18,223 bases of DNA from Clostridia bacterium. Its GTDB lineage: Bacteria; Bacillota; Clostridia; Christensenellales; Aristaeellaceae. The notes beneath the pieces were generated by a model that was not told the DNA's origin, did not search any database, and saw nothing but the letters and a program-made list of their open reading frames with translations. The position numbers and the translations under genes are program-made. How positions within the stretch are numbered: the stretch's first letter is position 1; every line of letters begins with the position of its first letter. The stretch lies in assembly GCA_016296675.1 (NCBI GenBank), contig JAEDIV010000037.1, forward strand, positions 1 to 18,223, read 5' to 3'. Below, one piece after another: positions 7,402 to 15,899 of this stretch.

Positions 7402-8274
7402 ATGAATATGGAACAGGCGAAACTCATCGCAAAAGAAAATGTCAATAACCGTCCCTTAACCTCCGGCAGACTCGCCGGCAAAATCGCCATCGTTACCGGT
7501 GCTGCCCAAGGCTTTGGCTACGGAATTGCCAAGGAAATGCTCAGGGAAGGCGCCTCTGTCGTAATCGCCGACCTGAATGAAGAGCTTGCCATGAAGGTTG
7601 CCGAAGAATTCGGCGAGCATGCAATGGGCGTCAAGGTCGACGTAAGCAACGCGGAATCCGTTGAGAATATGGTCATCAAGACCGTTGAAAACTTCAAAGG
7701 CCTTGACATCATCGTTGCCAACGCAGGCATCGCCATTGCGGGCAGCCTTGATGAAATGGAACCCGGCAGATTTGAGCTCGTTACCAAGATCAACTACAAC
7801 GGCTATTTCCTCTGCGCAAAGTACGCTTCTCAGATCATGAAGGCGCAGCATGAAGCCGCTCCTGAAAAGTTCTTCGACATCATCCAGATCAACTCCAAGT
7901 CCGGCCTTGAAGGCAGCAAGAACAACTTTGCCTACGCCGGCGGAAAATTCGGCGGCATCGGTCTTACCCAGTCCTTTGCCATGGAGCTTGCGCCCTTCAA
8001 CATCAAGGTCAATTCCATCTGCCCCGGCAACTACTACGACGGACCCCTCTGGAGCGATCCCGTTAAGGGCCTGTTTGTTCAGTATCTGAATGCAGGCAAG
8101 GTTCCCGGCGCCAAGACCGTTGAAGATGTCCGCGCGTTCTATCTTTCCAAGTCCCTGATCAAGCGCGGCTGCACGCCTGAGGACGTAGCCCTTGCGCTTA
8201 CCTACTGTGTTGAGCAGAAGTACGAAACCGGTCAGGCCATTCCCGTAACCGGCGGTCAGATCATGCTGAACTAA
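7402..8274 (+). CDS. SDR oxidoreductase, sorbitol-6-phosphate 2-dehydrogenase-like
   Basis: A classical short-chain dehydrogenase of 290 residues. The nucleotide-binding TGAAQGFG is at 32-39, and Asp57 at the end of strand 2 favours NAD(H). NAG is at 107-109, and the catalytic triad is Ser165, Tyr178 and Lys182 (YAGGK). The stretches INSKSG, SICPGNYYDGPLWSDPVKGLFVQY (split over 207-230) and the ending ETGQAIPVTGGQIMLN are typical of proteins annotated as sorbitol-6-phosphate dehydrogenase, and of the SDR half of bifunctional rhamnulose-phosphate aldolase/dehydrogenase proteins. It would oxidise or reduce a polyol/ketose phosphate or a short aldehyde made by the neighbouring aldolase. GGAGGAA lies 6 nt before the ATG. 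The fold is certain, the substrate is inferred. Confidence 0.87.
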   Translation: MNMEQAKLIAKENVNNRPLTSGRLAGKIAIVTGAAQGFGYGIAKEMLREGASVVIADLNEELAMKVAEEFGEHAMGVKVDVSNAESVENMVIKTVENFKGLDIIVANAGIAIAGSLDEMEPGRFELVTKINYNGYFLCAKYASQIMKAQHEAAPEKFFDIIQINSKSGLEGSKNNFAYAGGKFGGIGLTQSFAMELAPFNIKVNSICPGNYYDGPLWSDPVKGLFVQYLNAGKVPGAKTVEDVRAFYLSKSLIKRGCTPEDVALALTYCVEQKYETGQAIPVTGGQIMLN

Positions 8275-8295
8275 GAAAAAGTTGAGGATTTTTCA

Positions 8296-9468
8296 ATGAA
8301 CAAAAAAGAAATTCTCGCGCTTCTCAATGCGCCCACGCCCGAGGAGCGCCTTGAGAACCTGAAGAAGGTATTGGCTGCGGAGCCTGAAGCGCCCAAGGCA
8401 AAGCCTGAATTTGCCAATAACCACATTCACACCATCTATTCTTTCTCGCCTTATTCTCCGACAGCCGCCGTGTATTTCGCGCGAGCAGAGGGCCTTCTCA
8501 CCTGCGGCATCATGGACCACGATTCCATCGGCGGCGCAAAGGAATTTAGAGAAGCCGGAAAAATCGCGAACATGGGCACTACCTGCGGCTTTGAAGCCCG
8601 TGTGTCTTTAAAAGGCACGCCCTTTAAGGACAAACGCACCAACCATCCTGACGAGCCCGGCGCGGCATATATGGCGTTCCATTCCGTGCCCTGCGAAAGC
8701 TTTGACAAGGCGCAGGCCAAGCTTCATGAGCTGGCTGTAAAGCGCAACGAGCGCAACAAGAAGATGACCGCCAAAATCAACGAAATCATGGGCCAGTACG
8801 GCATCCATCTCGATTTTGAAAACGACGTCGTTCCGATTTCGAATTTTGCAAACGGCGGAAGCGTTACGGAAAGACATCTTTTGTATGCCTTGTCCCTTAA
8901 GATCATTGAAGCCGTCGGCCGTGAAAACGTTGTGTCCTTCTTAAACGACAAGCTCGGAATCACCCCCAGCGCAAAGGTTACCGCGTGGCTTTCTGACACC
9001 GAGAGCGAGCATTTTGTTTACGACCTTTTAGGCGTTATGAAGAGCGAACTTAACGTCCGCACCTACATTTCTGCGGAAGAGGAAATGATGACGCTGGACG
9101 AAGCGGTTGAATTTGCAAACGACATCGGCTGCACGCTGTGCTATGCGTATCTGGGCGATATCGGCGACAGTGTCACCGGCGACAAGAAGGCGCAGAAGTT
9201 TGAGGATGAATATCTCGATGAGCTTCTTGCGTTCATGCGCGAAAAGGGTGTAAAGGGTGTAACCTATATGCCTTCGAGAAACACCATCGAGCAGCTTGAC
9301 AGGCTCATGGGCCTTTGCGATAAAATGGGCTTTACGCAGATTTCCGGTGAGGACATCAACTCTTCCCGCCAGTCTTTCATCTGCAAAGAGCTTGCAAATC
9401 CGAAATTCGCGCATCTGGTCGATCGCGCATGGGAACTTGTAAAATCCGAAATCAGGGAGGGAAAATAA
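8296..9468 (+). CDS. PHP-domain protein, putative metal-dependent phosphoesterase
   Basis: The 390-residue protein has the metal-binding motifs of the PHP family. These are HIH (H43, H45), DHD (D74-H75-D76), Glu100 in GFEA and a central His129 in AFHS. The last motif is usually GxDxH; here it reads GEDIN (351-355), with Asn355 in place of the final histidine. A charged helical segment (about 134-170) interrupts the domain. PHP proteins hydrolyse phosphate esters, for example histidinol phosphate, sugar phosphates or nucleotides. In this operon a sugar-phosphate phosphatase role, or another metal-dependent hydrolysis, is plausible but unproven. The ATG follows TTGAGG by about 10 nt and is 21 bp after the SDR stop. 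The gene ends 2 bp before the next start, so translation is likely coupled. Confidence 0.8.
   Translation: MNKKEILALLNAPTPEERLENLKKVLAAEPEAPKAKPEFANNHIHTIYSFSPYSPTAAVYFARAEGLLTCGIMDHDSIGGAKEFREAGKIANMGTTCGFEARVSLKGTPFKDKRTNHPDEPGAAYMAFHSVPCESFDKAQAKLHELAVKRNERNKKMTAKINEIMGQYGIHLDFENDVVPISNFANGGSVTERHLLYALSLKIIEAVGRENVVSFLNDKLGITPSAKVTAWLSDTESEHFVYDLLGVMKSELNVRTYISAEEEMMTLDEAVEFANDIGCTLCYAYLGDIGDSVTGDKKAQKFEDEYLDELLAFMREKGVKGVTYMPSRNTIEQLDRLMGLCDKMGFTQISGEDINSSRQSFICKELANPKFAHLVDRAWELVKSEIREGK
9454..9461 (+). promoter_or_regulatory. Ribosome binding site that fixes the zinc dehydrogenase start
   Basis: AGGGAGGG lies 9 nt before the ATG at 9471. A longer frame opening at 9429 would overlap the PHP gene and contain this site, so 9471 is preferred. 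Confidence 0.8.
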
Positions 9469-9470
9469 AA

Positions 9471-10739
9471 ATGCTCACCAACGCGGTTCGCCTTTACGGC
9501 AAAAACGATCTAAGACTGGAAAAATTTGAGCTTCCCCAGATCAAAGACGACGAAATCCTCGCCAAGGTTGTCTGTGACTCCATCTGCATGTCCACCTACA
9601 AAGCTGCAATGCAGGGCGCAGATCACAAGCGCGTTCCCGATGACGTAGAAAAGAACCCCACCATCATGGGCCATGAGTTCTGCGGCGTGATTGAGCAGGT
9701 TGGCGCAAAGTGGGCCGATCAGTTCAAGCCCGGCCAGAAGTTCGCTATCCAGCCGAACATTAATTACAAGGGCCAGCCCTGGGCGCCCGGCTATTCCTTC
9801 AAGACCATCGGCGGAAACGCCACCTACATTGTCATCCCCGGCATGTTCATGGAATGCGGCTGCCTTCTTCCCTACAAGGGAGAGGATTTCTTCGGCGGCT
9901 CTCTGTCCGAGCCTCTGTCCTGCGTAGCCGGAACCTTTAAGGCCATGTATCACACCACCAACGGGGTTTATGAACACAAGATGGGCATCAAAGAGGGCGG
10001 CAAAATGGCTCTGCTCGCATCCGTTGGCCCCATGGGCTTGGCTGCCATCGATTACATCATGCACACCGACCGGCGTCCGTCCCTTCTGGTCATCACGGAT
10101 ATCGACCAGACTAGACTCGACCGTGCCGCTTCCATCTTCACCAAGGAAGAAGCCGCTCGCATGGGCATCGACGTTCACTATGTAAATACCGGCGCAACCG
10201 AAAACCCTGCCGAAGCCCTTCTCGCGCTTACTGACGGAACCGGCTATGACGACGTTGTCGCCTTTGCGCCCGTTCCCGTTGTCATCGAGCAGGCTGATGC
10301 GATCCTTGGAAACGACGGATGCCTCAACTTCTTTGCAGGCCCCTCCAAGAAGGATTTCTATGCCAAGCTGAACTTCTATAACGTACACTATGCATCCACC
10401 CACATCGTCGGCACCTCCGGCGGAAACACCGACGATATGAAGGAATGCCTCGAAATGATGGGCGAGAATAAGCTCACGCCCGCCGCGCTCGTTACCCACA
10501 TCGGCGGCATCGACGCTGTTATCGATACCACCCTCAATCTTCCCAAAATCCCCGGCGGCAAGAAGCTCATCTACACCCACATCAATATGCCCCTGACCGC
10601 GATCACCGAGTTTGAAGAGAAAGGCAAGACCGATCCCATGTACAAAAAGCTCGATGAACTTACGAAGAAGACCAACGGCCTTTGGAATAAGGAAGCGGAG
10701 GATTATCTTTTGAATACTTTGGCGAAGGAGGAGAAATAA
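9471..10739 (+). CDS. Zinc-dependent MDR dehydrogenase, L-sorbose-1-phosphate reductase-like
   Basis: The 422-residue medium-chain dehydrogenase starts MLTNAVRLYGKNDLRLEKFE. Its catalytic zinc ligands are C39, H68-E69 (GHE) and E147 (SEP). The nucleotide-binding loop is ASVGPMGL (183-190), and D210 ends strand 2, which favours NAD(H). The usual four-cysteine structural zinc lobe is absent from the 95-130 region. Overall it fits the L-sorbose-1-phosphate reductase (SorE) group: CMSTYKAAMQG, PNINYKGQPWAPGYSF, TDRRPSLLVITDID, GTSGGNTDDMKE and NLPKIPGGKKLIYT. SorE reduces L-sorbose 1-phosphate to D-glucitol 6-phosphate, which the SDR type next door would oxidise to fructose 6-phosphate, so the two could act in series. 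With an E1-E2-E3 complex in the same operon, the real substrate may be different. The stop is 3 bp before the E2 start. Confidence 0.85.
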   Translation: MLTNAVRLYGKNDLRLEKFELPQIKDDEILAKVVCDSICMSTYKAAMQGADHKRVPDDVEKNPTIMGHEFCGVIEQVGAKWADQFKPGQKFAIQPNINYKGQPWAPGYSFKTIGGNATYIVIPGMFMECGCLLPYKGEDFFGGSLSEPLSCVAGTFKAMYHTTNGVYEHKMGIKEGGKMALLASVGPMGLAAIDYIMHTDRRPSLLVITDIDQTRLDRAASIFTKEEAARMGIDVHYVNTGATENPAEALLALTDGTGYDDVVAFAPVPVVIEQADAILGNDGCLNFFAGPSKKDFYAKLNFYNVHYASTHIVGTSGGNTDDMKECLEMMGENKLTPAALVTHIGGIDAVIDTTLNLPKIPGGKKLIYTHINMPLTAITEFEEKGKTDPMYKKLDELTKKTNGLWNKEAEDYLLNTLAKEEK

Positions 10740-10742
10740 ATT

Positions 10743-12008
10743 ATGGCAAAGGCAGTCATCATGCCCAAAGCCGGCATTACCGTTGAATCCTGTATCATCG
10801 GAAAATTCATGAAAAACGTAGGGGACACGGTAAACGTCGGCGACGTACTTTTCACCTACGAAACCGATAAAGCGTCCTTCGAGTGCGAAAGCACAGAAAG
10901 CGGCGAAATCCTTGCGTTCTTCTTTGAAGAAGGCGATGAAGTTCCCTGTTTTACCAACGTTGTAGCCGTTGGCGCAAAGGACGAAGATTATTCCGCGCTT
11001 GCTCCCGGCGGAGCCGAAGCCGCTGCTCCCGCAGCTGCCGAAGAAGCGCCCAAGGCTGAAGAAGCCCCGAAGGCTGAAATTGCCGCTGAAGCCACGAAGA
11101 CCGCTGACGGCAGCATTCACATTTCTCCCCGCGCCAAGAATCTTTCCGAGCGCGCCGGCGTTGATTACACCTATGCTCAGCCCACCGGCCCCAACGGCCG
11201 CATCATCGAGCGCGACATCAGAAAGCTGATGGAAGAGGGCGTTCCCGCTGCTGCAAAGGCTGAGGAAGCCAAGCCCGCCGAGGCTGCTGCCCCCGCAGCC
11301 GCGCCGAAGGCCGAAAACGGATACGAGGATATCAAGTTCACCGGCATCCGCAAGGTTATTGCCAAGTCCATGGTTACTTCTCTTTCTACCATGGCGCAGC
11401 TCACCAACCATCATTCCTTCGACGCGACCGCTATTCAGGCGTTCCGCAAGGAATGCAAGGCTGCCGGCGGCGACGTTGCCGGCATCACCCTGGGCGACAT
11501 GGTGCTCTATGCCGTATCCAGAACGCTTCTTAACCACAAGGACTTAAATGCCAACATGATCGGCGACGATACGCTCAGACGTTTTGAGCATGTAAACCTC
11601 GGCGTTGCCGTCGATACCCCCAGAGGCCTCATGGTTCCCACCATCTTCAACGCCGACACCAAGAGCCTTCTTGAGATCAGCAAGGAAGTCAAGTCCCTCG
11701 CAGAAGCGGCCCGCTCCGGCGCAATCAGCCCCGACCTTCTTGCGGGCGGCACCTTCACCGTATCCAACCTCGGCGCGACCGGCGTTGAAATGTTTACGCC
11801 CGTTATCAACCCGCCGCAGACCGGTATTCTCGGCGTATGCGGAATCACCCAGCGTGTCCGCGAGGTAAACGGCCAGATGACCATTTATCCCGCCATGGGC
11901 CTGAGCCTTACCTACGACCACAGAGTCGTCGACGGTTCTCCCGCGAGCAAGTTCGTAAGCGAGCTGTGCAAGAATCTTGAAAAATTCACCCTTCTGTTAG
12001 CCAAATAA
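10743..12008 (+). CDS. Dihydrolipoyl acyltransferase, E2 of a 2-oxoacid/acetoin dehydrogenase-type complex
   Basis: The 421 residues show a standard E2 layout. One lipoyl domain (1-78) carries the acceptor Lys43 in ETDKA. An Ala/Pro/Glu-rich flexible linker follows (87-122), then a peripheral subunit-binding domain (about 125-163; HISPRAKNLSERAGV, GPNGRIIERDI), a second linker (164-192) and the catalytic acyltransferase domain (195-421). The active site is DHRVVDG with H393 and D397. E2 forms the core of the complex and passes the acyl group from E1 through lipoyl-lysine to CoA. The single lipoyl domain resembles acetoin dehydrogenase and Gram-positive pyruvate dehydrogenase E2. Which acyl group it takes cannot be decided from the motifs. 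It is the first of three complex genes, in the unusual order E2-E3-E1. AAGGAGG precedes the start. Confidence 0.93.
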   Translation: MAKAVIMPKAGITVESCIIGKFMKNVGDTVNVGDVLFTYETDKASFECESTESGEILAFFFEEGDEVPCFTNVVAVGAKDEDYSALAPGGAEAAAPAAAEEAPKAEEAPKAEIAAEATKTADGSIHISPRAKNLSERAGVDYTYAQPTGPNGRIIERDIRKLMEEGVPAAAKAEEAKPAEAAAPAAAPKAENGYEDIKFTGIRKVIAKSMVTSLSTMAQLTNHHSFDATAIQAFRKECKAAGGDVAGITLGDMVLYAVSRTLLNHKDLNANMIGDDTLRRFEHVNLGVAVDTPRGLMVPTIFNADTKSLLEISKEVKSLAEAARSGAISPDLLAGGTFTVSNLGATGVEMFTPVINPPQTGILGVCGITQRVREVNGQMTIYPAMGLSLTYDHRVVDGSPASKFVSELCKNLEKFTLLLAK

Positions 12009-12016
12009 ACCTTATT

Positions 12017-12022
12017 GGAGGG
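12017..12022 (+). promoter_or_regulatory. Ribosome binding site that fixes the E3 start
   Basis: GGAGGG lies 7 nt before the ATG at 12030. An in-frame TTG at 12015 would place this site inside the gene, so it is rejected as the start. Confidence 0.85.
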
Positions 12023-12029
12023 AAAAGAT

Positions 12030-13397
12030 ATGGAACTTTTTGATCTGATCGTCATCGGCGGCGGTCCCGGCGGATATCTGGCTGCGGAACGCGCTGCGCA
12101 GGGCGGACTTAAGGTTTGCCTGTTTGAAAAGCGCGCGCTTGGCGGCGTTTGCTTGAACGAAGGCTGCATTCCCACCAAAACGCTGCTGAATTCTGCAAAG
12201 CTCTATCGTCATGCGACGGAGAGCAAGAACTTCGGCGTAACCGCTGAAAACGTACAGTTCGACCATGCGCAGGTAATCAAGCGCAAGGCGAAGGTCGTCA
12301 AAATCCTCGTTTCCGGCGTAGGCATGACCATGGAATCCAACAAGGTCACGGTTGTTAAGGCGCCCGCTGAGATCCAGGGAAAAGAAGAAGGCAAATTCAA
12401 GGTTGTAGCAGAGGGCAAGGCGTACCATGCTGACCGCCTTATCATCGCTACGGGCTCTGAAGCCGTCGTTCCGCCGATTCCCGGCGTAAAAGAGGGCGTA
12501 GAAAGCGGATTTGTTACCACCAACCGCGAGATCCTCGACATGACCGAGCTTCCGAAGACCCTTGCCGTTATCGGCGGCGGCGTCATCGGCCTTGAAATGG
12601 CCTGCTATTTTGCCTCTGTCGGCGTAAAGGTAACCGTCATCGAAATGATGAAGAAGATTGCCGGCCCCACCGACAATGATATTTGCAAGGTTCTTATGGC
12701 TGAATATGCCAAGCGCGGCATGGAATTCAAACTCGAAGCCAAGGTTCTTGAAGTCAAGCCCGGCGTCGTTGTCTACGAAGACAAGGATGGAAAACACGAG
12801 CTGGCCACTGATAAGGTGCTTCTCTCCGTTGGCCGCAGAGCTTCCACAAGAGGCATTGGTCTTGAGTCCATCGGCGTAGAGCTGAACCGCGGCGCGATCG
12901 TGACCGATGATAAGCTCATGACCAACGTTCCCAACGTATATGCTGTCGGCGATTGCAACGGCAAAGTTATGCTTGCGCACACCGCCTATCGCGAGGCAGA
13001 AGTTGCGGTCAACAACATTCTCGGCAAGAAGGATGTTATCCGTTACGAGTGCATTCCTTCCGTCATCTACACCGATCCCGAAGTTGCTTCCGTCGGCGAC
13101 ACCAAGGAAGCCTGCATTGCCAAGGGCATGAATGTCAAGGAAGTAAATGTTCCCATGATGTATGCCGGCCGATATGTAGCCGAAGTTGACGCAGGTAAGG
13201 GCTTCTGCAAGGTCGTATACGATCTTGACAAGAAGCGCGTGGTCGGTGTTCACATGGTAGGCTCTTATGCCTCCGAAATGATTCTCTCTGCCGCTATGAT
13301 GGTTGACACCGAGCTTCCGGCAGACAGACTCAAGAAATTCGTATTCCCGCATCCCACCGTTTGCGAAGTTATCCGCGAAGCGATCTTCAAGCTGTAA
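12030..13397 (+). CDS. lpdA: Dihydrolipoyl dehydrogenase, E3 component
   Basis: The 455-residue flavoprotein reoxidises the dihydrolipoyl group on E2 and passes electrons to NAD. FAD binding is shown by GGGPGG (10-15). The redox disulfide is C41/C46 in GGVCLNEGCIPTKT. The NAD site is AVIGGGVIGLEMA (179-191). A second FAD contact is VYAVGD (303-308). The C-terminal dimer interface supplies the catalytic pair H441 and E446 in FPHPTVCEV. The length is normal for lipoamide dehydrogenase without the extra N-terminal lipoyl domain that some Firmicute E3 proteins have. It lies 21 bp after E2 and 27 bp before E1, so it serves this complex. All key residues are present. Confidence 0.95.
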   Translation: MELFDLIVIGGGPGGYLAAERAAQGGLKVCLFEKRALGGVCLNEGCIPTKTLLNSAKLYRHATESKNFGVTAENVQFDHAQVIKRKAKVVKILVSGVGMTMESNKVTVVKAPAEIQGKEEGKFKVVAEGKAYHADRLIIATGSEAVVPPIPGVKEGVESGFVTTNREILDMTELPKTLAVIGGGVIGLEMACYFASVGVKVTVIEMMKKIAGPTDNDICKVLMAEYAKRGMEFKLEAKVLEVKPGVVVYEDKDGKHELATDKVLLSVGRRASTRGIGLESIGVELNRGAIVTDDKLMTNVPNVYAVGDCNGKVMLAHTAYREAEVAVNNILGKKDVIRYECIPSVIYTDPEVASVGDTKEACIAKGMNVKEVNVPMMYAGRYVAEVDAGKGFCKVVYDLDKKRVVGVHMVGSYASEMILSAAMMVDTELPADRLKKFVFPHPTVCEVIREAIFKL

Positions 13398-13424
13398 GCA
13401 AAAGAATATAAGGAGTGACACATT

Positions 13425-15899
13425 ATGCCTAAATCTTTGTACTACGGACCGAATGAGATCCGCGCAAAGTCCATCATCACCTTTGAGGACATCCCCGTAA
13501 ACGTATACAATAAGACGGTCGCTGAAGAGCGCGCCAACTTCAAGGATGACGAACTCATTCGCATCTATCGCGACATTACCATCCTTCGTGAGTTCGAAAG
13601 CATGCTCACTTCCATCAAGACCCAGTCCGTTTACAACGGCGTAGAGACCACCTATCCCGGCCCCGCTCACCTGTCCGTCGGTCAGGAAGCTGCCTGCGTA
13701 GGTCAGGCCTATCTGATGACCCCCAATGATTATCAGTTCGGCTCTCACCGTTCTCACTCTGAAATCCTTGCCAAGGCTCTTTCTTCCATCGAGAAGCTTT
13801 CTGACGAAGAACTTCTTAAGATCATGGAAAACTTCTTAGGCGGCAGCTGCCTGCGCGCAGTTGAGAAGATGGGTGCTTGCAACTCCGTTAAGGAACTCGC
13901 CATCCGCTTCATCCTCTATGGAACGCTTTCTGAAATCTTCGCCCGCAAGACCGGTTTCCACATGGGCATGGGCGGAAGCATGCATGCTTTCTTCCTTCCC
14001 TTCGGCGTATATCCGAATAACGCCATCGTAGGCGGCTCCGCGCCCATCGCTGCCGGCGCTGCACTCTATAAGAAGGTCAATGACAAAGACGGCTTTGTTG
14101 TCTGCAACATCGGCGACGGTTCCCTCGGCTGCGGCCCCGTTTGGGAAGCCTTCAACTTCGCTTGCATGGATCAGTTCAAGACCCTCTGGACCGAAGACAA
14201 CCACCAGGGCGGCATGCCGATCCTGTTCAACATCTTCAACAACGGCTACGGCATGGGCGGCCAGACCCGCGGCGAAACCATGGCGTACGACATGCTCGCC
14301 AGAATCGGCGCCGGCATCACTCCGAGCCAGATGCACGCAGAGCGAATCGATGGCTTTAACCCCTTGGCTGTCATCGACGCCATGAAGCGCAAGCTCGAGA
14401 TCCTCAAGAAGGGCGAAGGCCCGGTTCTCCTCGATACCCTCACGTATCGCTTCTGCGGACACTCCGTATCCGACCAGAACGCCTACCGCGAGAAGAGCGA
14501 GATCAACGACTGGATGGAAGTCGATCCCATCATCACCTACAGAAAGAACCTGGTCGATGCAGGCGTTGCCGCAGACTCCAAGTTCGAAGAAATCCTGGCC
14601 GAAACCCGCGAGCGCATGACCAACATCTGCCGTCATGCCGCCGACAAGGAATTCAGCCCCTACTGCGATTTCAAGGCCGATCCTCAGGTTGTAGAGCGCA
14701 TCATGTTCTCCAATGAGAAGGTTGCCTCCTTCGGCACCGATGAGCCCCGCGTTATGGCTAAGAAGGAAGAGTGCTCCCGCGTTCAGCAGATCGCCGGCAA
14801 GAGCCGCTTCTATCTTGACGAGAAGGGCAAGCCTGTCTCCAAGATGAAGACCTTCAACTACAGAGACGCTATCTTTGAGCCCATCATCGACAAGTACTAC
14901 GAAGACTCCACGCTCGTTGCCTACGGCGAAGACGTACGCGACTGGGGCGGAGCGTTCGCTGTATATCGCGGACTGCCCGAAGTTATCCCGCACTCCCGCC
15001 TGTTCAACGCTCCGATTTCCGAAGCAGCTATCGTCGGCAGCGCTGTCGGTTATGCCATGTGCGGCGGCCGCGCAATCGTCGAGCTCATGTATGCCGACTT
15101 CATCGGCCGTGCCGGCGACGAAATTTTCAACCAGATGTCCAAGTGGCAGGCCATGTCCGCTGGTATCCTGAAGATGCCCGTCATCCTGCGCGTATCCGTT
15201 GGATCCAAGTACGGCGCGCAGCACTCTCAGGACTGGACCGCGCTCTGCGCTCATATCCCCGGCCTCAAGGTTTGCTTCCCCGCAACTCCCTGGGAAGCCA
15301 AGGGCCTCATGCAGTCTGCGCTCAACGGCTCCGACCCCGTTGTATTCTTTGAGAGCCAGAGAATCTACGACATCGGCGAGCAGTTCCACGAGGGCGGCGT
15401 ACCCGCGGAATCCTATGAAATCGAAATCGGCGATACGAACCTTATCCGCTCCGGTAAGGACGTTACCATCCTGACTGTCGGCGCTGCGCTCTATCGCGCT
15501 GTCAAGGCTGCCGATGAACTCAAAGAGAAGTACGGTATGGAAGCTGAAATCATCAACCTCCATTCTCTTGTACCGCTCAACTACGAGAAGATCGTTGCCT
15601 CTGTCAGAAAGACCGGCCGTGTAGTCCTCGTATCTGACGCTTGCCAGAGAGGCTCCTTCCTCAATGACATCGCAGCCAACATCACCGAAATGTGCTTCGA
15701 CGATCTCGACGCTCCCTGCGTAGTCGTTGGCGCCCGCAACTGGATCACGCCTCCCTACGAGTTCGATGAGTTCTTCTTCCCGCAGCCCAGCTGGATCATC
15801 GACGCCATCCACTCCAAGATCGTTCCGATTCCCGGATACGTTGCCGAGAACGAAGTCAGCGAAGTTGAGTGGATCCGCCGCAATAAGGCTGGTGTCTGA
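13425..15899 (+). CDS. Fused alpha-beta E1, thiamine-diphosphate-dependent dehydrogenase
   Basis: The 824-residue protein joins an E1 alpha-like half (about 40-440) and an E1 beta-like half (about 474-824) by a short linker. In the alpha half the thiamine-diphosphate motif runs from G230-D231-G232 to N272-N273, GMGGSMHAF is at 181-189, and FCGHSVSDQNAYR (343-355) matches the conserved active-site loop. In the beta half GEDVRDWGGAF is at 501-511, the catalytic Glu533 lies in PISEAAIVG, and H600 lies in GAQHSQDW. E1 decarboxylates a 2-oxoacid, or cleaves acetoin, and acylates the lipoyl group of E2. The alpha half carries about 50 extra residues (121-172) between FGSHRSHSEILAKAL and the GGSMH motif, and a smaller insert (254-263). 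These are not in ordinary pyruvate or acetoin E1 alpha. Substrate is undetermined. The stop overlaps the lipoate ligase start by one base. Confidence 0.9.
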   Translation: MPKSLYYGPNEIRAKSIITFEDIPVNVYNKTVAEERANFKDDELIRIYRDITILREFESMLTSIKTQSVYNGVETTYPGPAHLSVGQEAACVGQAYLMTPNDYQFGSHRSHSEILAKALSSIEKLSDEELLKIMENFLGGSCLRAVEKMGACNSVKELAIRFILYGTLSEIFARKTGFHMGMGGSMHAFFLPFGVYPNNAIVGGSAPIAAGAALYKKVNDKDGFVVCNIGDGSLGCGPVWEAFNFACMDQFKTLWTEDNHQGGMPILFNIFNNGYGMGGQTRGETMAYDMLARIGAGITPSQMHAERIDGFNPLAVIDAMKRKLEILKKGEGPVLLDTLTYRFCGHSVSDQNAYREKSEINDWMEVDPIITYRKNLVDAGVAADSKFEEILAETRERMTNICRHAADKEFSPYCDFKADPQVVERIMFSNEKVASFGTDEPRVMAKKEECSRVQQIAGKSRFYLDEKGKPVSKMKTFNYRDAIFEPIIDKYYEDSTLVAYGEDVRDWGGAFAVYRGLPEVIPHSRLFNAPISEAAIVGSAVGYAMCGGRAIVELMYADFIGRAGDEIFNQMSKWQAMSAGILKMPVILRVSVGSKYGAQHSQDWTALCAHIPGLKVCFPATPWEAKGLMQSALNGSDPVVFFESQRIYDIGEQFHEGGVPAESYEIEIGDTNLIRSGKDVTILTVGAALYRAVKAADELKEKYGMEAEIINLHSLVPLNYEKIVASVRKTGRVVLVSDACQRGSFLNDIAANITEMCFDDLDAPCVVVGARNWITPPYEFDEFFFPQPSWIIDAIHSKIVPIPGYVAENEVSEVEWIRRNKAGV

